Numbered from the stretch's first letter, positions 39,490 through 48,423 are shown. The stretch: 64,000 nt of DNA from Enterococcus faecalis (GCF_029024925.1 NZ_CP118962.1:2264001-2328000), one strand, 5' to 3'. A program made the numbers and translations. The notes: generated by a model from the sequence alone, not told the origin.

Positions 39490-40986
39490 TTATGATTTCA
39501 AGACAATTTTTTTATCTGTTATTTTCTTCATGAAATGTGCATCATGCTCAATCACTAGCATTGCAGGCTTCACAGATAAGATTAGCGCTTCTAATTGTTG
39601 ATGATTAAACACATCCAAGTAATTAAGGGGTTCATCCCAAATATAAAGTTCAGCTGATTGAGACAATGATTTGGCTACTTCGACTTTTTTCCGTTGCCCC
39701 ATACTCATTTGTTCAATTCGATTAGTGAAAACGGCGCGCTCCATCCCAAGTTTTCGTAAGTTATTTAAAAATTGGGTGTAATCTAACTGATTTTTCTCTG
39801 CAAATTCGGATAAAGTTCCTTGATTGTCTTCATAATCTTGGCGCACATAAGAAATGGTTAATTGGTGAGCCAAAGTGGCTTCGCCTTCTGAATCTCCAGA
39901 AAAATCCCCCAACAAATACTGAATCAAGCTCGATTTTCCTGAGCCATTTTTTCCTGTTATTCCAACAATTTCTCCCGCGTTTATTGAAAAAGAAATTGGC
40001 GCAAACAGCCAATTTTTCTCGTAGCCTAGACGAAGCTCTTCCACCGTCAATAATGTTTTGTGATGCGTTGGCTGATAATCCATTGACAAAGGATCAATAT
40101 ACTCAAGATCTTTTAATAGTTTTTCTTTTTCTGCTAATTGTGTTTCGGCACGTTGTTGAATGTGTTTCGAGCGCTTCATTACGCGCGTTGCCCGGGCACC
40201 AATGGCTCCTGTATCAAAAATCGCCCCGCTTCCTTTTTCTTTAGCATTGCCGTACTTATCACCTTCACGGTTCATCGACCATTCCGCTTTTTTACGAGCG
40301 GTTTCTTTCAAGCGATTGACTTCTTTTTTGATTTTTTCATTTTCTGCTAGTTCAAAAGCATCTCTTAATTTTTTTTGCTCTTCATAAATAGAAAAATTCC
40401 CTTGATACAGCGTCAATTGACTTTTTTCAATCGCCAAAATATGATCAACCACTTCATCAACAAATGCCCGATCGTGGCTGACTAAAATAAACCCGTGTTT
40501 CTTTTTCTTCAAATATTCAGCCACTTGTTGTCTGCCAGCTAGATCTAAATGATTTGTTGGCTCGTCAATTAAAGGAAAGGCCTTTTCTTCAATAAAAAGA
40601 AGACCTAATAAAACTTTCGTCTTTTCGCCGCCTGATAAAGAAGAAAAGGGCCGCCATAAAACTTCAGGATCAACGTTTAAAAGCGTTAATTCTCGTTCTA
40701 ATTCCCACTGTTCAAAAGAAGTCACCTCTTGTAAGACATAATAAGTGAGCTGTTGTTCTTCTGCAACTGTTTGTGGAAAATAGACGAAATCGACTTGATG
40801 AAGAATCTCTCCTTGGTAATCCAACTGCTTTTGTAACAATCTTAATAAGGTTGTTTTCCCACGGCCATTGCGGCCAATCAATCCTAATTTCCAATTGGTA
40901 TCCATCGTGATATTTGCCTGATCAAAAAGCAACGCTTCTTGATTATCATAGGCAAAAGATAGTTGTTTTAGTTCAATTTTCGACAT
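39490..40986 (-). CDS. lsa(A): Lsa(A), ABC-F ribosomal protection protein
   Basis: Intrinsic E. faecalis resistance protein for lincosamides, streptogramin A and pleuromutilins. It is a soluble ABC-F ATPase that binds the ribosome E site and displaces the drug from the peptidyl transferase centre. 498 residues: ABC1 with Walker A GRNGRGKTT (about 38), signature LSGGEKTK, Walker B-like PLIDEPTNHLDLAG; an inter-domain linker (about 190-285, ending in the ARD region); ABC2 with GKNGSGKSS, MSMGQRKK and IWDEPLNYLD. The sequence matches Lsa(A) as I remember it. The frame is intact, so resistance is expected. Transcribed from 41205-41233 through a 215-base leader with attenuator features. Confidence 0.94.
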   Translation of the reverse strand: MSKIELKQLSFAYDNQEALLFDQANITMDTNWKLGLIGRNGRGKTTLLRLLQKQLDYQGEILHQVDFVYFPQTVAEEQQLTYYVLQEVTSFEQWELERELTLLNVDPEVLWRPFSSLSGGEKTKVLLGLLFIEEKAFPLIDEPTNHLDLAGRQQVAEYLKKKKHGFILVSHDRAFVDEVVDHILAIEKSQLTLYQGNFSIYEEQKKLRDAFELAENEKIKKEVNRLKETARKKAEWSMNREGDKYGNAKEKGSGAIFDTGAIGARATRVMKRSKHIQQRAETQLAEKEKLLKDLEYIDPLSMDYQPTHHKTLLTVEELRLGYEKNWLFAPISFSINAGEIVGITGKNGSGKSSLIQYLLGDFSGDSEGEATLAHQLTISYVRQDYEDNQGTLSEFAEKNQLDYTQFLNNLRKLGMERAVFTNRIEQMSMGQRKKVEVAKSLSQSAELYIWDEPLNYLDVFNHQQLEALILSVKPAMLVIEHDAHFMKKITDKKIVLKS

Positions 40987-41000
40987 AAATATACCTCTCC

Positions 41001-41045
41001 ATAAAGCAAAATTGATGCAGCTTTACGGAAATCAGCGGCATCAAT
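41001..41045 (-). terminator. Leader terminator immediately before lsa(A)
   Basis: On the minus strand ATTGATGC-C-GC (41045 to 41035) pairs with GC-T-GCATCAAT (to 41011), followed by TTTGCTTTAT. It ends about 15 bases before the lsa(A) ATG, so it would stop transcription short of the gene unless disrupted. Confidence 0.7.
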
Positions 41046-41105
41046 CCAAGGTATACAAAAAGACCCGTGGCTGAATTCTTTAAGCTAATTTCCGAAAATC
41101 CGCAC
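41026..41105 (-). promoter_or_regulatory. Putative leader peptide and antiterminator of lsa(A)
   Basis: A GTG at 41105-41103 opens the seven-codon frame MRIFGN-stop (41085-41105), just after GGTGGAG. The end of that frame, CGGAAATTAGC on the minus strand (41094-41084), can pair over 11 bases with GCTGATTTCCG (41036-41026; one G-U), which lies in the stem and loop of the downstream terminator. A ribosome stalled on the short frame could therefore change which structure forms. The Shine-Dalgarno is too close to the GTG to be ideal, and ATT at 41099 would be better spaced, so the exact start is open. Confidence 0.5.
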
Positions 41106-41204
41106 ACTCCACCCGTTATATTCAGGCAAAGTTATACAGTTTCTCTAAAAAATTAACTTAAATTTTCAACGCACGAATCCCTCTTTTCGTCTTTTATTAT
41201 CTAG

Positions 41205-41233
41205 AATTTAGCATCTCTTCACTGATTTGTCAA
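41205..41233 (-). promoter_or_regulatory. lsa(A) promoter
   Basis: Minus strand TTGACA (41228-41233), 17-base spacer, TAAATT (41205-41210), giving a leader of about 215 bases. Confidence 0.82.
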
Positions 41234-41363
41234 CGAAGGCCCCTTGCTTTCATTCTGATAAAAATTTAAATTATTCGCTAAAACACAAGCGATTGCCTAG
41301 TTCCCCGCCATTTTTTGTGTTAGACTTCCAATGAAAACATATTCTAATGAAGAAGGTGCTGAA

Positions 41364-42032
41364 ATGGAAGAGTTACGCTTTAATAGTGTTTTTGATATTA
41401 TCGGACCCGTTATGATTGGTCCAAGCAGTTCTCATACAGCTGGAGCGGCAAGAATTGGAAAAGTGGTTCGGAGTATTTTTGGACAGCAACCTGATAGCGT
41501 TGACATTTATTTATATGAGTCTTTTGCCAAAACTTATCGTGGTCACGGAACAGATATCGCCTTAGTTGGCGGCCTTTTAGGTATGGAACCAGATGATGAG
41601 CAATTAGCCAATTCTTTGGAAATTGCTTATGAACAAGGAATGGAAGTTTGTTTTATTCCTAAAAGTGAAAAAGCAGACCACCCTAATTCCGTTAAAATTG
41701 TGGTTTCTTCTGGCGACCGAAAACTATCTGTGACAGGAATTTCAATTGGTGGTGGAAACATTCAAATTTCTGAATTAAATGGCTTCAAATTGTCTTTAAG
41801 TATGGGCACGCCAACATTTATCGTTGTTCATCAAGATGTTCCTGGCATGATTGCTAAGGTGACCAACATCCTTTCAGCTAGCGATATCAATATTAGTACA
41901 ATGACCGTTACCCGAGAATCTAAAGGGGAAAAAGCGATTATGATTATTGAAGTTGATCAAGCCGAAGTCGGTGACATTGTCATGCAATTAGCTGAAATCC
42001 CTCATATATATAGCGTTAACTATTTTGACTAA
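41364..42032 (+). CDS. sdaAB: L-serine dehydratase, beta subunit
   Basis: Iron-sulfur L-serine dehydratase (serine to pyruvate plus ammonia), small subunit. Start ATG 41364 (MEELRFNSVFDIIGPVMIGP) with AGAAGGTG before it; a longer frame from 41331 lacks one. 222 residues: N-terminal SDH beta domain with the PSSSHTAGAARIG motif, then an ACT domain (about 148-220: VVHQDVPGMIAKVTNILSAS) that may bind serine. The alpha subunit gene follows after 22 bases. Confidence 0.92.
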   Translation: MEELRFNSVFDIIGPVMIGPSSSHTAGAARIGKVVRSIFGQQPDSVDIYLYESFAKTYRGHGTDIALVGGLLGMEPDDEQLANSLEIAYEQGMEVCFIPKSEKADHPNSVKIVVSSGDRKLSVTGISIGGGNIQISELNGFKLSLSMGTPTFIVVHQDVPGMIAKVTNILSASDINISTMTVTRESKGEKAIMIIEVDQAEVGDIVMQLAEIPHIYSVNYFD

Positions 42033-42054
42033 ATGAACGTAAAGGAGTAATACG

Positions 42055-42927
42055 ATGTTTTATTCAATTGAAGATTTGGTAGCTCAAGCGAAAGATTACC
42101 CTTCTGTGAGCGAATTAATGATTGCAACAGAAATGGCTCATGGCGGGTATTCTCGTGAACGAATTATTGAAACAATGGAAAAAAATCTAGCCGTTATGAA
42201 ACAATCCGTCGCTGAAGGAATCGCTGGTGTTACCTCAGTAACAGGGCTAACTGGTGGCGATGCAACCCGCTTAAATGATTACATACATTCAGGCAACTTT
42301 TTAAGCGGTGAGACCATTTTACAAGCCGTGCGAAATGCGATTGCTGTTAATGAAGTTAATGCAAAAATGGGCTTGATTTGTGCTACACCAACCGCAGGCA
42401 GTGCCGGAGTAGTTTCTGGCGTCTTGTTGGCAGTTATTGATCGCTTAAAGTTAACGCATCAGCAACAATTGGATTTTCTATTTACAGCTGGGGCTTTTGG
42501 CTTAGTGATTGCCAACAATGCCTCAATCAGTGGTGCCGAAGGTGGTTGTCAAGCTGAAGTCGGCTCTGCTAGTGCAATGGCCAGTGCCGCTTTAGTTGCG
42601 GCTTCTGGCGGTACGCCTGATCAATCTGCGCAAGCTGTGGCCATTACGATAAAAAATATGATGGGCCTCATTTGTGATCCTGTTGCGGGACTTGTTGAAG
42701 TTCCTTGCGTGAAGCGAAATGCATTAGGTTCTTCTCAAGCCTTCATCTCAGCTGATATGGCTTTAGCGGGGATTCGAAGTGTCATTCCACCAGATGAAGT
42801 CATCCACGCAATGTACCAAGTGGGTCGCCAAATGCCACAAATTTTCAAGGAAACAGCTGAAGGCGGTCTTGCGGTGACACCAACTGCACAACGTTTAAGC
42901 AAAGAAATTCTAGAGAAACAAAAATAG
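42055..42927 (+). CDS. sdaAA: L-serine dehydratase, alpha subunit
   Basis: Catalytic, [4Fe-4S]-binding subunit. 290 residues. Cluster-ligand cysteines lie in SGAEGGCQAEVGSASAMASA, GLICDPVAGLVEVPC and CVKRN; GLICATPTAGSAGVV is the substrate loop. AAAGGAG precedes the ATG. Together with sdaAB it forms a two-gene operon of the Firmicutes split type, ended by a strong bidirectional terminator. Confidence 0.94.
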   Translation: MFYSIEDLVAQAKDYPSVSELMIATEMAHGGYSRERIIETMEKNLAVMKQSVAEGIAGVTSVTGLTGGDATRLNDYIHSGNFLSGETILQAVRNAIAVNEVNAKMGLICATPTAGSAGVVSGVLLAVIDRLKLTHQQQLDFLFTAGAFGLVIANNASISGAEGGCQAEVGSASAMASAALVAASGGTPDQSAQAVAITIKNMMGLICDPVAGLVEVPCVKRNALGSSQAFISADMALAGIRSVIPPDEVIHAMYQVGRQMPQIFKETAEGGLAVTPTAQRLSKEILEKQK

Positions 42928-42941
42928 AAATAACTATAGCA

Positions 42942-42990
42942 AGAAGCTTACAGAAAAAAACGTCCATTCGTTTTTTCCGTAAGCTTCTTC
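42942..42990. terminator. Bidirectional terminator between sdaAA and the M55 peptidase
   Basis: AGAAGCTTAC(AG)AAAAAACG / CGTTTTTTC(CG)TAAGCTTCT between convergent genes, followed by TCTTTAA. Confidence 0.85.
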
Positions 42991-42991
42991 T

Positions 42992-43837
42992 TTAATAACT
43001 TGTTCCGCCTAAACCAACCACAGCGACAATTCCATTCATGACATCTTTCATCGTTTCACCTACAAATGAAACAGTTCTACCATCAATGCGTTTAATCATT
43101 GGTAACATTTCAATACGATCTGCTTGTGCTGTCGTCACACATTGCAATTTTACAGTTGCTGGTGTTTGCAAGGTATATCGGGGTAATTCAGACAACGCAA
43201 AGGAAGTTAACACCTGACTTGTAGTCGCTACGATAGCTTCCCGAACTTGTTGCATGGGTCTATTTTTGATTGCATAACGTCCCAGAGATTCTTTGGTGGA
43301 AACAAAGGGAACTTTGGACATCATTTTTTCTTGAAAAAGTTGTTCCTCTAAGCCTGATTCACCGATAATTAAACCAACAGGGACACCTAATTCGCTAGCG
43401 TAAGCTGCATTAATTGTCGTTTCATTCATCGCTAAGTCGTTTATTTTTAAATCATAAGCAACACTAGCGCTATACCCATGATCCATATTCCCTTTTTGTT
43501 TACCAATACCGGCATGATAACCTAAGAAAAAGACTACATCATAGCTACTATCCAAGCCACTCATCATATAATCCATGCGAGGAAAGCCGCTCACTAAGGA
43601 AATTCGTTCATCCATTTCTGCCAAGCGCGCATAAGCTAAATTCAATCCACGGCTATGCGAATCGGCAATAGTAATTTCTGTAATTTGTTCATTTTTGGCA
43701 CTCTGTTGAATCCCTTCAATCAACCAAGCCACATGTTGGTGATATAATTCTCGGAATAAAACGGTGTCTTCTTTTTCCATATCAAATGTCGCAATACCTG
43801 CTAATCCTTCAATATCGCATGACACATAAATCTTCAT
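42992..43837 (-). CDS. M55 family D-aminopeptidase (DppA-like)
   Basis: Zinc peptidase that removes N-terminal D-amino acids from short peptides such as those from cell-wall turnover. Start ATG 43837 (MKIYVSCDIEGLAGI) with AAAGGAG eight bases before; the GTG at 43846 is too close to it. 281 residues. Metal-ligand motifs: CDIEGLAG (DIEG), ADSHSRGLN, GYHAGIGKQKGNMDHGYS and the NE pair in ALAMNETTINAAYA-type context (LAMNETTINAAY). ATGA overlap with the M42 gene upstream shows coupling. In B. subtilis the homologue heads the dipeptide permease operon. Confidence 0.9.
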   Translation of the reverse strand: MKIYVSCDIEGLAGIATFDMEKEDTVLFRELYHQHVAWLIEGIQQSAKNEQITEITIADSHSRGLNLAYARLAEMDERISLVSGFPRMDYMMSGLDSSYDVVFFLGYHAGIGKQKGNMDHGYSASVAYDLKINDLAMNETTINAAYASELGVPVGLIIGESGLEEQLFQEKMMSKVPFVSTKESLGRYAIKNRPMQQVREAIVATTSQVLTSFALSELPRYTLQTPATVKLQCVTTAQADRIEMLPMIKRIDGRTVSFVGETMKDVMNGIVAVVGLGGTSY

Positions 43838-44937
43838 TTGTTCCACTCCTTTGACAATGGCTGAACCAGTGCTTGAATTTTGTCAGCATCTAAATTTTTG
43901 ATTAATTGAATGACTAATTCTTTCGCCGCTTGGTAATCTTGAAAGTCCACATAGCAATGGGGTGTGTGAGCGTAACGGACAGGAATTCCTACAACAATCG
44001 TCGGGGCTCCTTGAACTTGTGTAATCGCCATGCCATTGGTTCCACCACCACTTCGAACAGAAACTTGAACAGGAATTTTGTGTATTTTAGCAATCTCTAG
44101 TGCATACTCTTGAAATTCTGGATTCGTAATCATAGAAACATCAAAATAGCGTAACATCGGTCCTTTTCCCATTGCTGATTGAATCATCTCTGGCGTTTCT
44201 GCCGTATCATCAGCCGGGCAGCCTTCGAAAACAATAGCTAAATCAGGATTGACTTGCTTTGCGGCAATAAGTGCTCCTCTTTCGCCAACTTCTTCTTGTG
44301 CAGTTACTGTCGCAACTAACTTGAATGGAAGTGTCTCTTCTTTCAACTCCTCCATGACATCCACTAAGCAAGCACAGCCAATGCGACAATCAAAAGCTTT
44401 TCCTAAAAAAAGATCTGTCTGTTCGTTGTAACAGCACGTCACATCTGGAATGACCGGTGCACCAAGATCGATTTTGTACGTTTCAATTACTTCTTCTTTT
44501 GAGGTAGCGCCAATGTCGATCGACAAATCAGCAATGGTTAATGGCCGCTGACGTTCCTCTGGTGTCATAAAATGAGGGGGCCGACTAGTAACTACGCCTG
44601 GCAGATAGGTACCTTCCCGGTTACGAATCCGAACTTTTTGTGCAGAAATCGTATTAGGGACCCAGCCACCTAACGGAAGAAAACGCAACAAGCCGTTTTC
44701 TTTAATTGCTTGAATCATAAAACCCACTTCGTCACTATGAGCATCAAAAAGCACTATTGGACCTTCACTTATATTATTTTTCTTCTCAAGATATAAATTT
44801 TTAATGGCATCTAGCCGTTGAATAGTAAAATCCGCAGTTGCGTGTTGAAGGATTCTAACGACTTCTGTTTCAAAGCCTGAAACACCATTAGCATTTGAAA
44901 GTTCCTGAATTAATTGAACAGCTTGACTTTTTTTCAT
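43834..44937 (-). CDS. M42 family metallo-aminopeptidase
   Basis: Dinuclear-zinc aminopeptidase of the glutamyl-aminopeptidase/endoglucanase-annotated M42 family; acts on small cytosolic peptides as a dodecameric shell. Start ATG 44937 (MKKSQAVQLIQELSNANGVS). 367 residues. Metal and catalytic residues are in LFDAHSDEVGFMI, FDCRIGCACL, TAQEEVGERGA, EGCPADDT and YAHTPHCYVDF. It follows the binding-protein gene by 13 bases and overlaps the D-aminopeptidase gene by four bases. Confidence 0.9.
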   Translation of the reverse strand: MKKSQAVQLIQELSNANGVSGFETEVVRILQHATADFTIQRLDAIKNLYLEKKNNISEGPIVLFDAHSDEVGFMIQAIKENGLLRFLPLGGWVPNTISAQKVRIRNREGTYLPGVVTSRPPHFMTPEERQRPLTIADLSIDIGATSKEEVIETYKIDLGAPVIPDVTCCYNEQTDLFLGKAFDCRIGCACLVDVMEELKEETLPFKLVATVTAQEEVGERGALIAAKQVNPDLAIVFEGCPADDTAETPEMIQSAMGKGPMLRYFDVSMITNPEFQEYALEIAKIHKIPVQVSVRSGGGTNGMAITQVQGAPTIVVGIPVRYAHTPHCYVDFQDYQAAKELVIQLIKNLDADKIQALVQPLSKEWNK

Positions 44938-44950
44938 TTTTTCCCAACCT

Positions 44951-46579
44951 TTACTTGTCACTGATAGAGACTGATTTGTAATAGCCTGAACCTAATGGAC
45001 CATAGACTAAATTTTGGACAGAATCGGCCACTAAGCGTGCTTCTGTTAATTGATAAAGAGGAACTAGGGGTGCTTCTTCCGCAACCAATTGATCCGCTTT
45101 TTGTAATGTTTTCCAACGTTCTTCATATTTATTTGCATAAGTTACGTTTGCTTCTTGAAGCAACTGATCAAAGGTCTTATTAGACCATTTACCAAAATTA
45201 TTGGAATTTTTTGATTGCAGTAAGTTTAAGAAATCGATTGGATCAGCATATACTGGCGTCCAGCCACCAACCACAATGTCGAAATCTCCGCTGCGACTTT
45301 TTTCTAAACGATTATTAAAAGGAACTGGTGAAACATTGACTGTTAAATTTTCTAAATTATCTGCTAAAGCTCCTTGAACATACTCACTGATTTTTTTAGC
45401 ATTTTCTGTATCCGAACTCAAAATGGTTAGCTCCGCTTTTTCAATTCCTAATTCTTTTTTAGCCGTTTGCCATAACTCTTTCGCTTTTTCTGGTTCACTA
45501 GGATTTAAATCTCCTAATTCCTCTGCAAAATCTTTTTGCGTTTCTTGATTAGTGAAACCTGTTGGCACGAAGCCAAGTGCTTTTTTTGAGCCATCATTTA
45601 AAACATTTTTAGCTAAACGCTCAGAATTCAATGATAATGCTATTGCTCGACGTGCATTCTTATTTGCCAAAAGATCTTTTTGGGTATTTAATTGGATATA
45701 ATACGTTCCAGGAATTTCACGAATTTTCAAAGCTGCATTGCCTTGTTCTTGTGCAACAATTTCTCCAGAAATTTTTACAACATCTAATTCTTTCCCTTCG
45801 AAAAGATTTTTCCCAGTATTGACTTCTTTAACTACTTGGACATCCACCTTATCTAGCGAAACATTCGCTTGATCCCAATAATTTTTATTCTTCACATAGG
45901 ACCAAGTATTATTCGTGCCATCCCAACCTTCTAATGTGAAGGCGCCATTGTAAAGTGTTGACTCAGCTGATGTACCATAGTTTTTGCCCGTTTTTTCGAC
46001 AAATGCTTCATTTAAAGGATAAAAAGCTGGTACCGCCAATAATTGTTGAAAATAACTCATAGGATAGCTTAGCTCTACTTCCAAGGTATGGTCATCAATG
46101 GCTGTTACTCCTAACTCTTCTTTAGATTTGCCACCGTCAACAATAGCACGATAATTTTTTAGCCCTTCAAAGTAATACGCTTGCGGGGAAGCTGTTTTTG
46201 GGTCCACTGTGCGCTTCCAAGAGTATTCAAAATCATTGGCTGTGATTGGCTCGCCGTTACTCCATTTTGCATCTTTTCGAATCGTAAAAGTATAGCTTAA
46301 ACCATCATTGGAGGGCTGTACTTTTTCAGTTGCCAATGCTGGTTTCGCTTCTCCTTTTTCGTCAAAGGAGAAAAGTCCCTCTCCTACTTGACTCATTACA
46401 TCTGCTGCGGTATTATCCATTGCCAACGACACGTCTGCCGTTGATAATTCCGAATCAATCCCGACCCGTAATACCTGTTGTTCTTGCTTTTTGGTTTCTT
46501 TCCCAACACTTCCACAGCCCGAGAGAAGTAGAACCATGATTGCTGCCAAAGACAGCCTTTGCTTTGTTGCCCTTTTCAT
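44951..46579 (-). CDS. Oligopeptide-binding lipoprotein (SBP family 5, OppA-like)
   Basis: A 542-residue extracellular solute-binding lipoprotein of ABC peptide importers. Signal peptide with lipobox LLSGC (cysteine about residue 22); family 5 signature regions LSYTFTIRKDAKWSNGEPIT and ANDFEYSWKR. No permease or ATPase genes adjoin it, so it must share another Opp system's membrane components. GAGGTG precedes the ATG. It heads an operon with the M42 and M55 peptidases, which suggests uptake and full degradation of D-amino-acid-containing or wall-derived peptides. Confidence 0.9.
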   Translation of the reverse strand: MKRATKQRLSLAAIMVLLLSGCGSVGKETKKQEQQVLRVGIDSELSTADVSLAMDNTAADVMSQVGEGLFSFDEKGEAKPALATEKVQPSNDGLSYTFTIRKDAKWSNGEPITANDFEYSWKRTVDPKTASPQAYYFEGLKNYRAIVDGGKSKEELGVTAIDDHTLEVELSYPMSYFQQLLAVPAFYPLNEAFVEKTGKNYGTSAESTLYNGAFTLEGWDGTNNTWSYVKNKNYWDQANVSLDKVDVQVVKEVNTGKNLFEGKELDVVKISGEIVAQEQGNAALKIREIPGTYYIQLNTQKDLLANKNARRAIALSLNSERLAKNVLNDGSKKALGFVPTGFTNQETQKDFAEELGDLNPSEPEKAKELWQTAKKELGIEKAELTILSSDTENAKKISEYVQGALADNLENLTVNVSPVPFNNRLEKSRSGDFDIVVGGWTPVYADPIDFLNLLQSKNSNNFGKWSNKTFDQLLQEANVTYANKYEERWKTLQKADQLVAEEAPLVPLYQLTEARLVADSVQNLVYGPLGSGYYKSVSISDK

Positions 46580-46656
46580 AAAAACACCTCATTTTTTTAT
46601 TTTTTGATACCTTTTTCCCACAAAATTATTTATAATCTGATAAAGGAGGTTTGCTC

Positions 46657-47379
46657 ATGAACTTAGATTACTTAAAAGAAACGTATCATTTAACGAAAAC
46701 AGAAAGTCAGATTTTGTATTATTTGGATCAACAAAGTACGAACGCGGCCGATTTGAGTATTCGAGAAGTTGCCAAACACTGCTTTTCTTCGCCTAGTTCC
46801 ATCATTCGTTTAGCCAAAAAATTAAATTTATCAGGTTATAATGAACTTATTTACAAATTAAAAGAAGCCCATTTTTCTCAGCCAATCCCTTTTGAAACAG
46901 CGCCTTCATTTGAAACAACCAACGAGTTTTGTCAACTGCTTGCCAAACACAAAAGTCATTTATTTGTTATTTTAGGTCATGACTTTTCACGACATTTGGC
47001 GGCTTACATTAGTGAAGTTTTCAATTTTCATGGCATCCCCAGTATCACAACAGCCCATACTCATTCGATAAATAGTCAAAATAATCAGAATTTTCTTTTT
47101 ATCATCCTTTCACATTCTGGTGAAGAAAAATACTTAAAAGAAACAGCTCTGCTTGCGAAAGAGAAAAAACATTCTATCATTTCTTTTGTTGGCGCCAAAA
47201 ATTCAACTCTTGGTCGACTGGCAGATCTCGTTTTTTCAACTGACTCTTACAGCCCGTTTTCAACAAGTGTCGCTCAGCCACAAATGTTTTTTGGCCAAAC
47301 ATTAATCACCTTTGAAGCCTTGATTTGTGCTTATTTAAATCATGAGGATTCCATTCCAATATCTCCTAAAAATAAATAA
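46657..47379 (+). CDS. RpiR/MurR-family regulator (HTH plus SIS domain)
   Basis: A 240-residue regulator, start ATG 46657 with AAAGGAGG seven bases before (the TTG at 46651 sits in that spacer). HTH_6 domain about 5-75 (SIREVAKHCFSSPSSIIRLA, KKLNLSGYNEL); SIS phosphosugar-binding domain about 90-225 with ILSHSGEEKYLKE. RpiR proteins respond to sugar phosphates, including MurNAc-6-phosphate in MurR. It is divergent from the binding protein-peptidase operon and probably controls it, fitting a wall-peptide scavenging role. Confidence 0.86.
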   Translation: MNLDYLKETYHLTKTESQILYYLDQQSTNAADLSIREVAKHCFSSPSSIIRLAKKLNLSGYNELIYKLKEAHFSQPIPFETAPSFETTNEFCQLLAKHKSHLFVILGHDFSRHLAAYISEVFNFHGIPSITTAHTHSINSQNNQNFLFIILSHSGEEKYLKETALLAKEKKHSIISFVGAKNSTLGRLADLVFSTDSYSPFSTSVAQPQMFFGQTLITFEALICAYLNHEDSIPISPKNK

Positions 47380-47428
47380 TTTTATTTATTATAGCTGAAA
47401 AAAGCTATTTCGCTAGCCAAAGTATAGA

Positions 47429-47470
47429 AAAAGGCACATGTTCCATTTTTTATGGAACATGTGCCTTTTT
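47429..47470. terminator. Bidirectional terminator between RpiR gene and lipoprotein hydrolase
   Basis: GGCACATGTTCCAT (47433-47446) / ATGGAACATGTGCC (47452-47465), A-run before and T-run after. Confidence 0.92.
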
Positions 47471-47471
47471 G

Positions 47472-48350
47472 CTATTTTTTACTCGGCCATAGAAATTCGA
47501 TTAGCAATTGATCTACTTCAGGATTTTCATGTAATTGACTATGTTGTGCATTTTCTCCTTTAATAATCTGGCTAGTGACTTGAGTTCCTCGCTGTCTTAG
47601 CAAGGCGTTGACTGCTAAGGCACTAGATAACGGTACCGTTCCATCACTTAAATCTGTTGCACTTAATTGACCACCAATTAATAAAATGGGCAGTTTTTCT
47701 GGAACAACATTAATCATCTCTTGATAATCCAAATAGCGGCTACTTTTTTCTGTGGGGCCGTTCTCTAGTTCCGTTTCGATGGTTTGCTGTTGACTCGTAT
47801 CAATAAAATCATTGAAAGGTGCTCCAATGCTGACGAATTTTTCAATTTTAGGTAACGATGTATCTTGCCCATAGGTTCCTAAATAACGTAAACCACTAAC
47901 ACCACCCATAGAGTGCCCGACAATATTGGCTTTGTTCACTTGATAATTTTTTTGTAAATAGAGTAATGTGTTTTTTATCCATTCTGTTTGATTCCATTCA
48001 TTGTTTTTATTATCTTCAAATAGAACTTGAACACTGGGATTCGTCGCTTTGCCACTTAAAGCTCCTCGCTCTTTAACCACGGTCCCATCAGGTTTAACGA
48101 GTAGCACTAATTCTTGAGTTGTGGCTCCTTGTTTCTCCAAGCGATGCAGTAACGAGCCAAACGAATTTTTAGTTCCTGCGTAACCATGAAAAAAAAGCGT
48201 TGGTGTTGTTGTGCGGTTTAACTCAACAGTTGCTTCTTTTGTGGCGGCTTGATTGTCATTCTTCATGGTTGCCCCAATTTGGCAAGCACTTAATAATAGA
48301 ACAAGACCCATTAGCAAAGAAAAATAACAATATTTTTGGGCATGTTTCAT
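47472..48350 (-). CDS. Lipoprotein alpha/beta hydrolase (DUF915)
   Basis: A surface lipoprotein with an esterase/lipase-type fold. Start ATG 48350 is preferred to ATG 48359 because AAAGGA is then nine bases away. 292 residues; signal peptide with lipobox LLSAC; oxyanion region FFHGYAGTKNSFGS; nucleophile elbow IVGHSMGG; later Asp in LSDGTVPLSS and His in NAQHSQLHENP complete a plausible triad. DUF915 proteins are putative cell-surface hydrolases of unknown substrate. Monocistronic. Confidence 0.85.
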   Translation of the reverse strand: MKHAQKYCYFSLLMGLVLLLSACQIGATMKNDNQAATKEATVELNRTTTPTLFFHGYAGTKNSFGSLLHRLEKQGATTQELVLLVKPDGTVVKERGALSGKATNPSVQVLFEDNKNNEWNQTEWIKNTLLYLQKNYQVNKANIVGHSMGGVSGLRYLGTYGQDTSLPKIEKFVSIGAPFNDFIDTSQQQTIETELENGPTEKSSRYLDYQEMINVVPEKLPILLIGGQLSATDLSDGTVPLSSALAVNALLRQRGTQVTSQIIKGENAQHSQLHENPEVDQLLIEFLWPSKK

Positions 48351-48375
48351 TTTTTTCATTCCTTTCTGCGATGAA

Positions 48376-48423
48376 ATAAAAAAGGGCTTGGAAAAGAAGT
48401 CAGTTGACTGCTTTTCCAGACCC
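48376..48423 (-). terminator. Terminator of nusG
   Basis: On the minus strand GGGTCTGGAAAAG / CTTTTCCAAGCCC (one mismatch) followed by TTTTTTATTTC. Confidence 0.88.
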
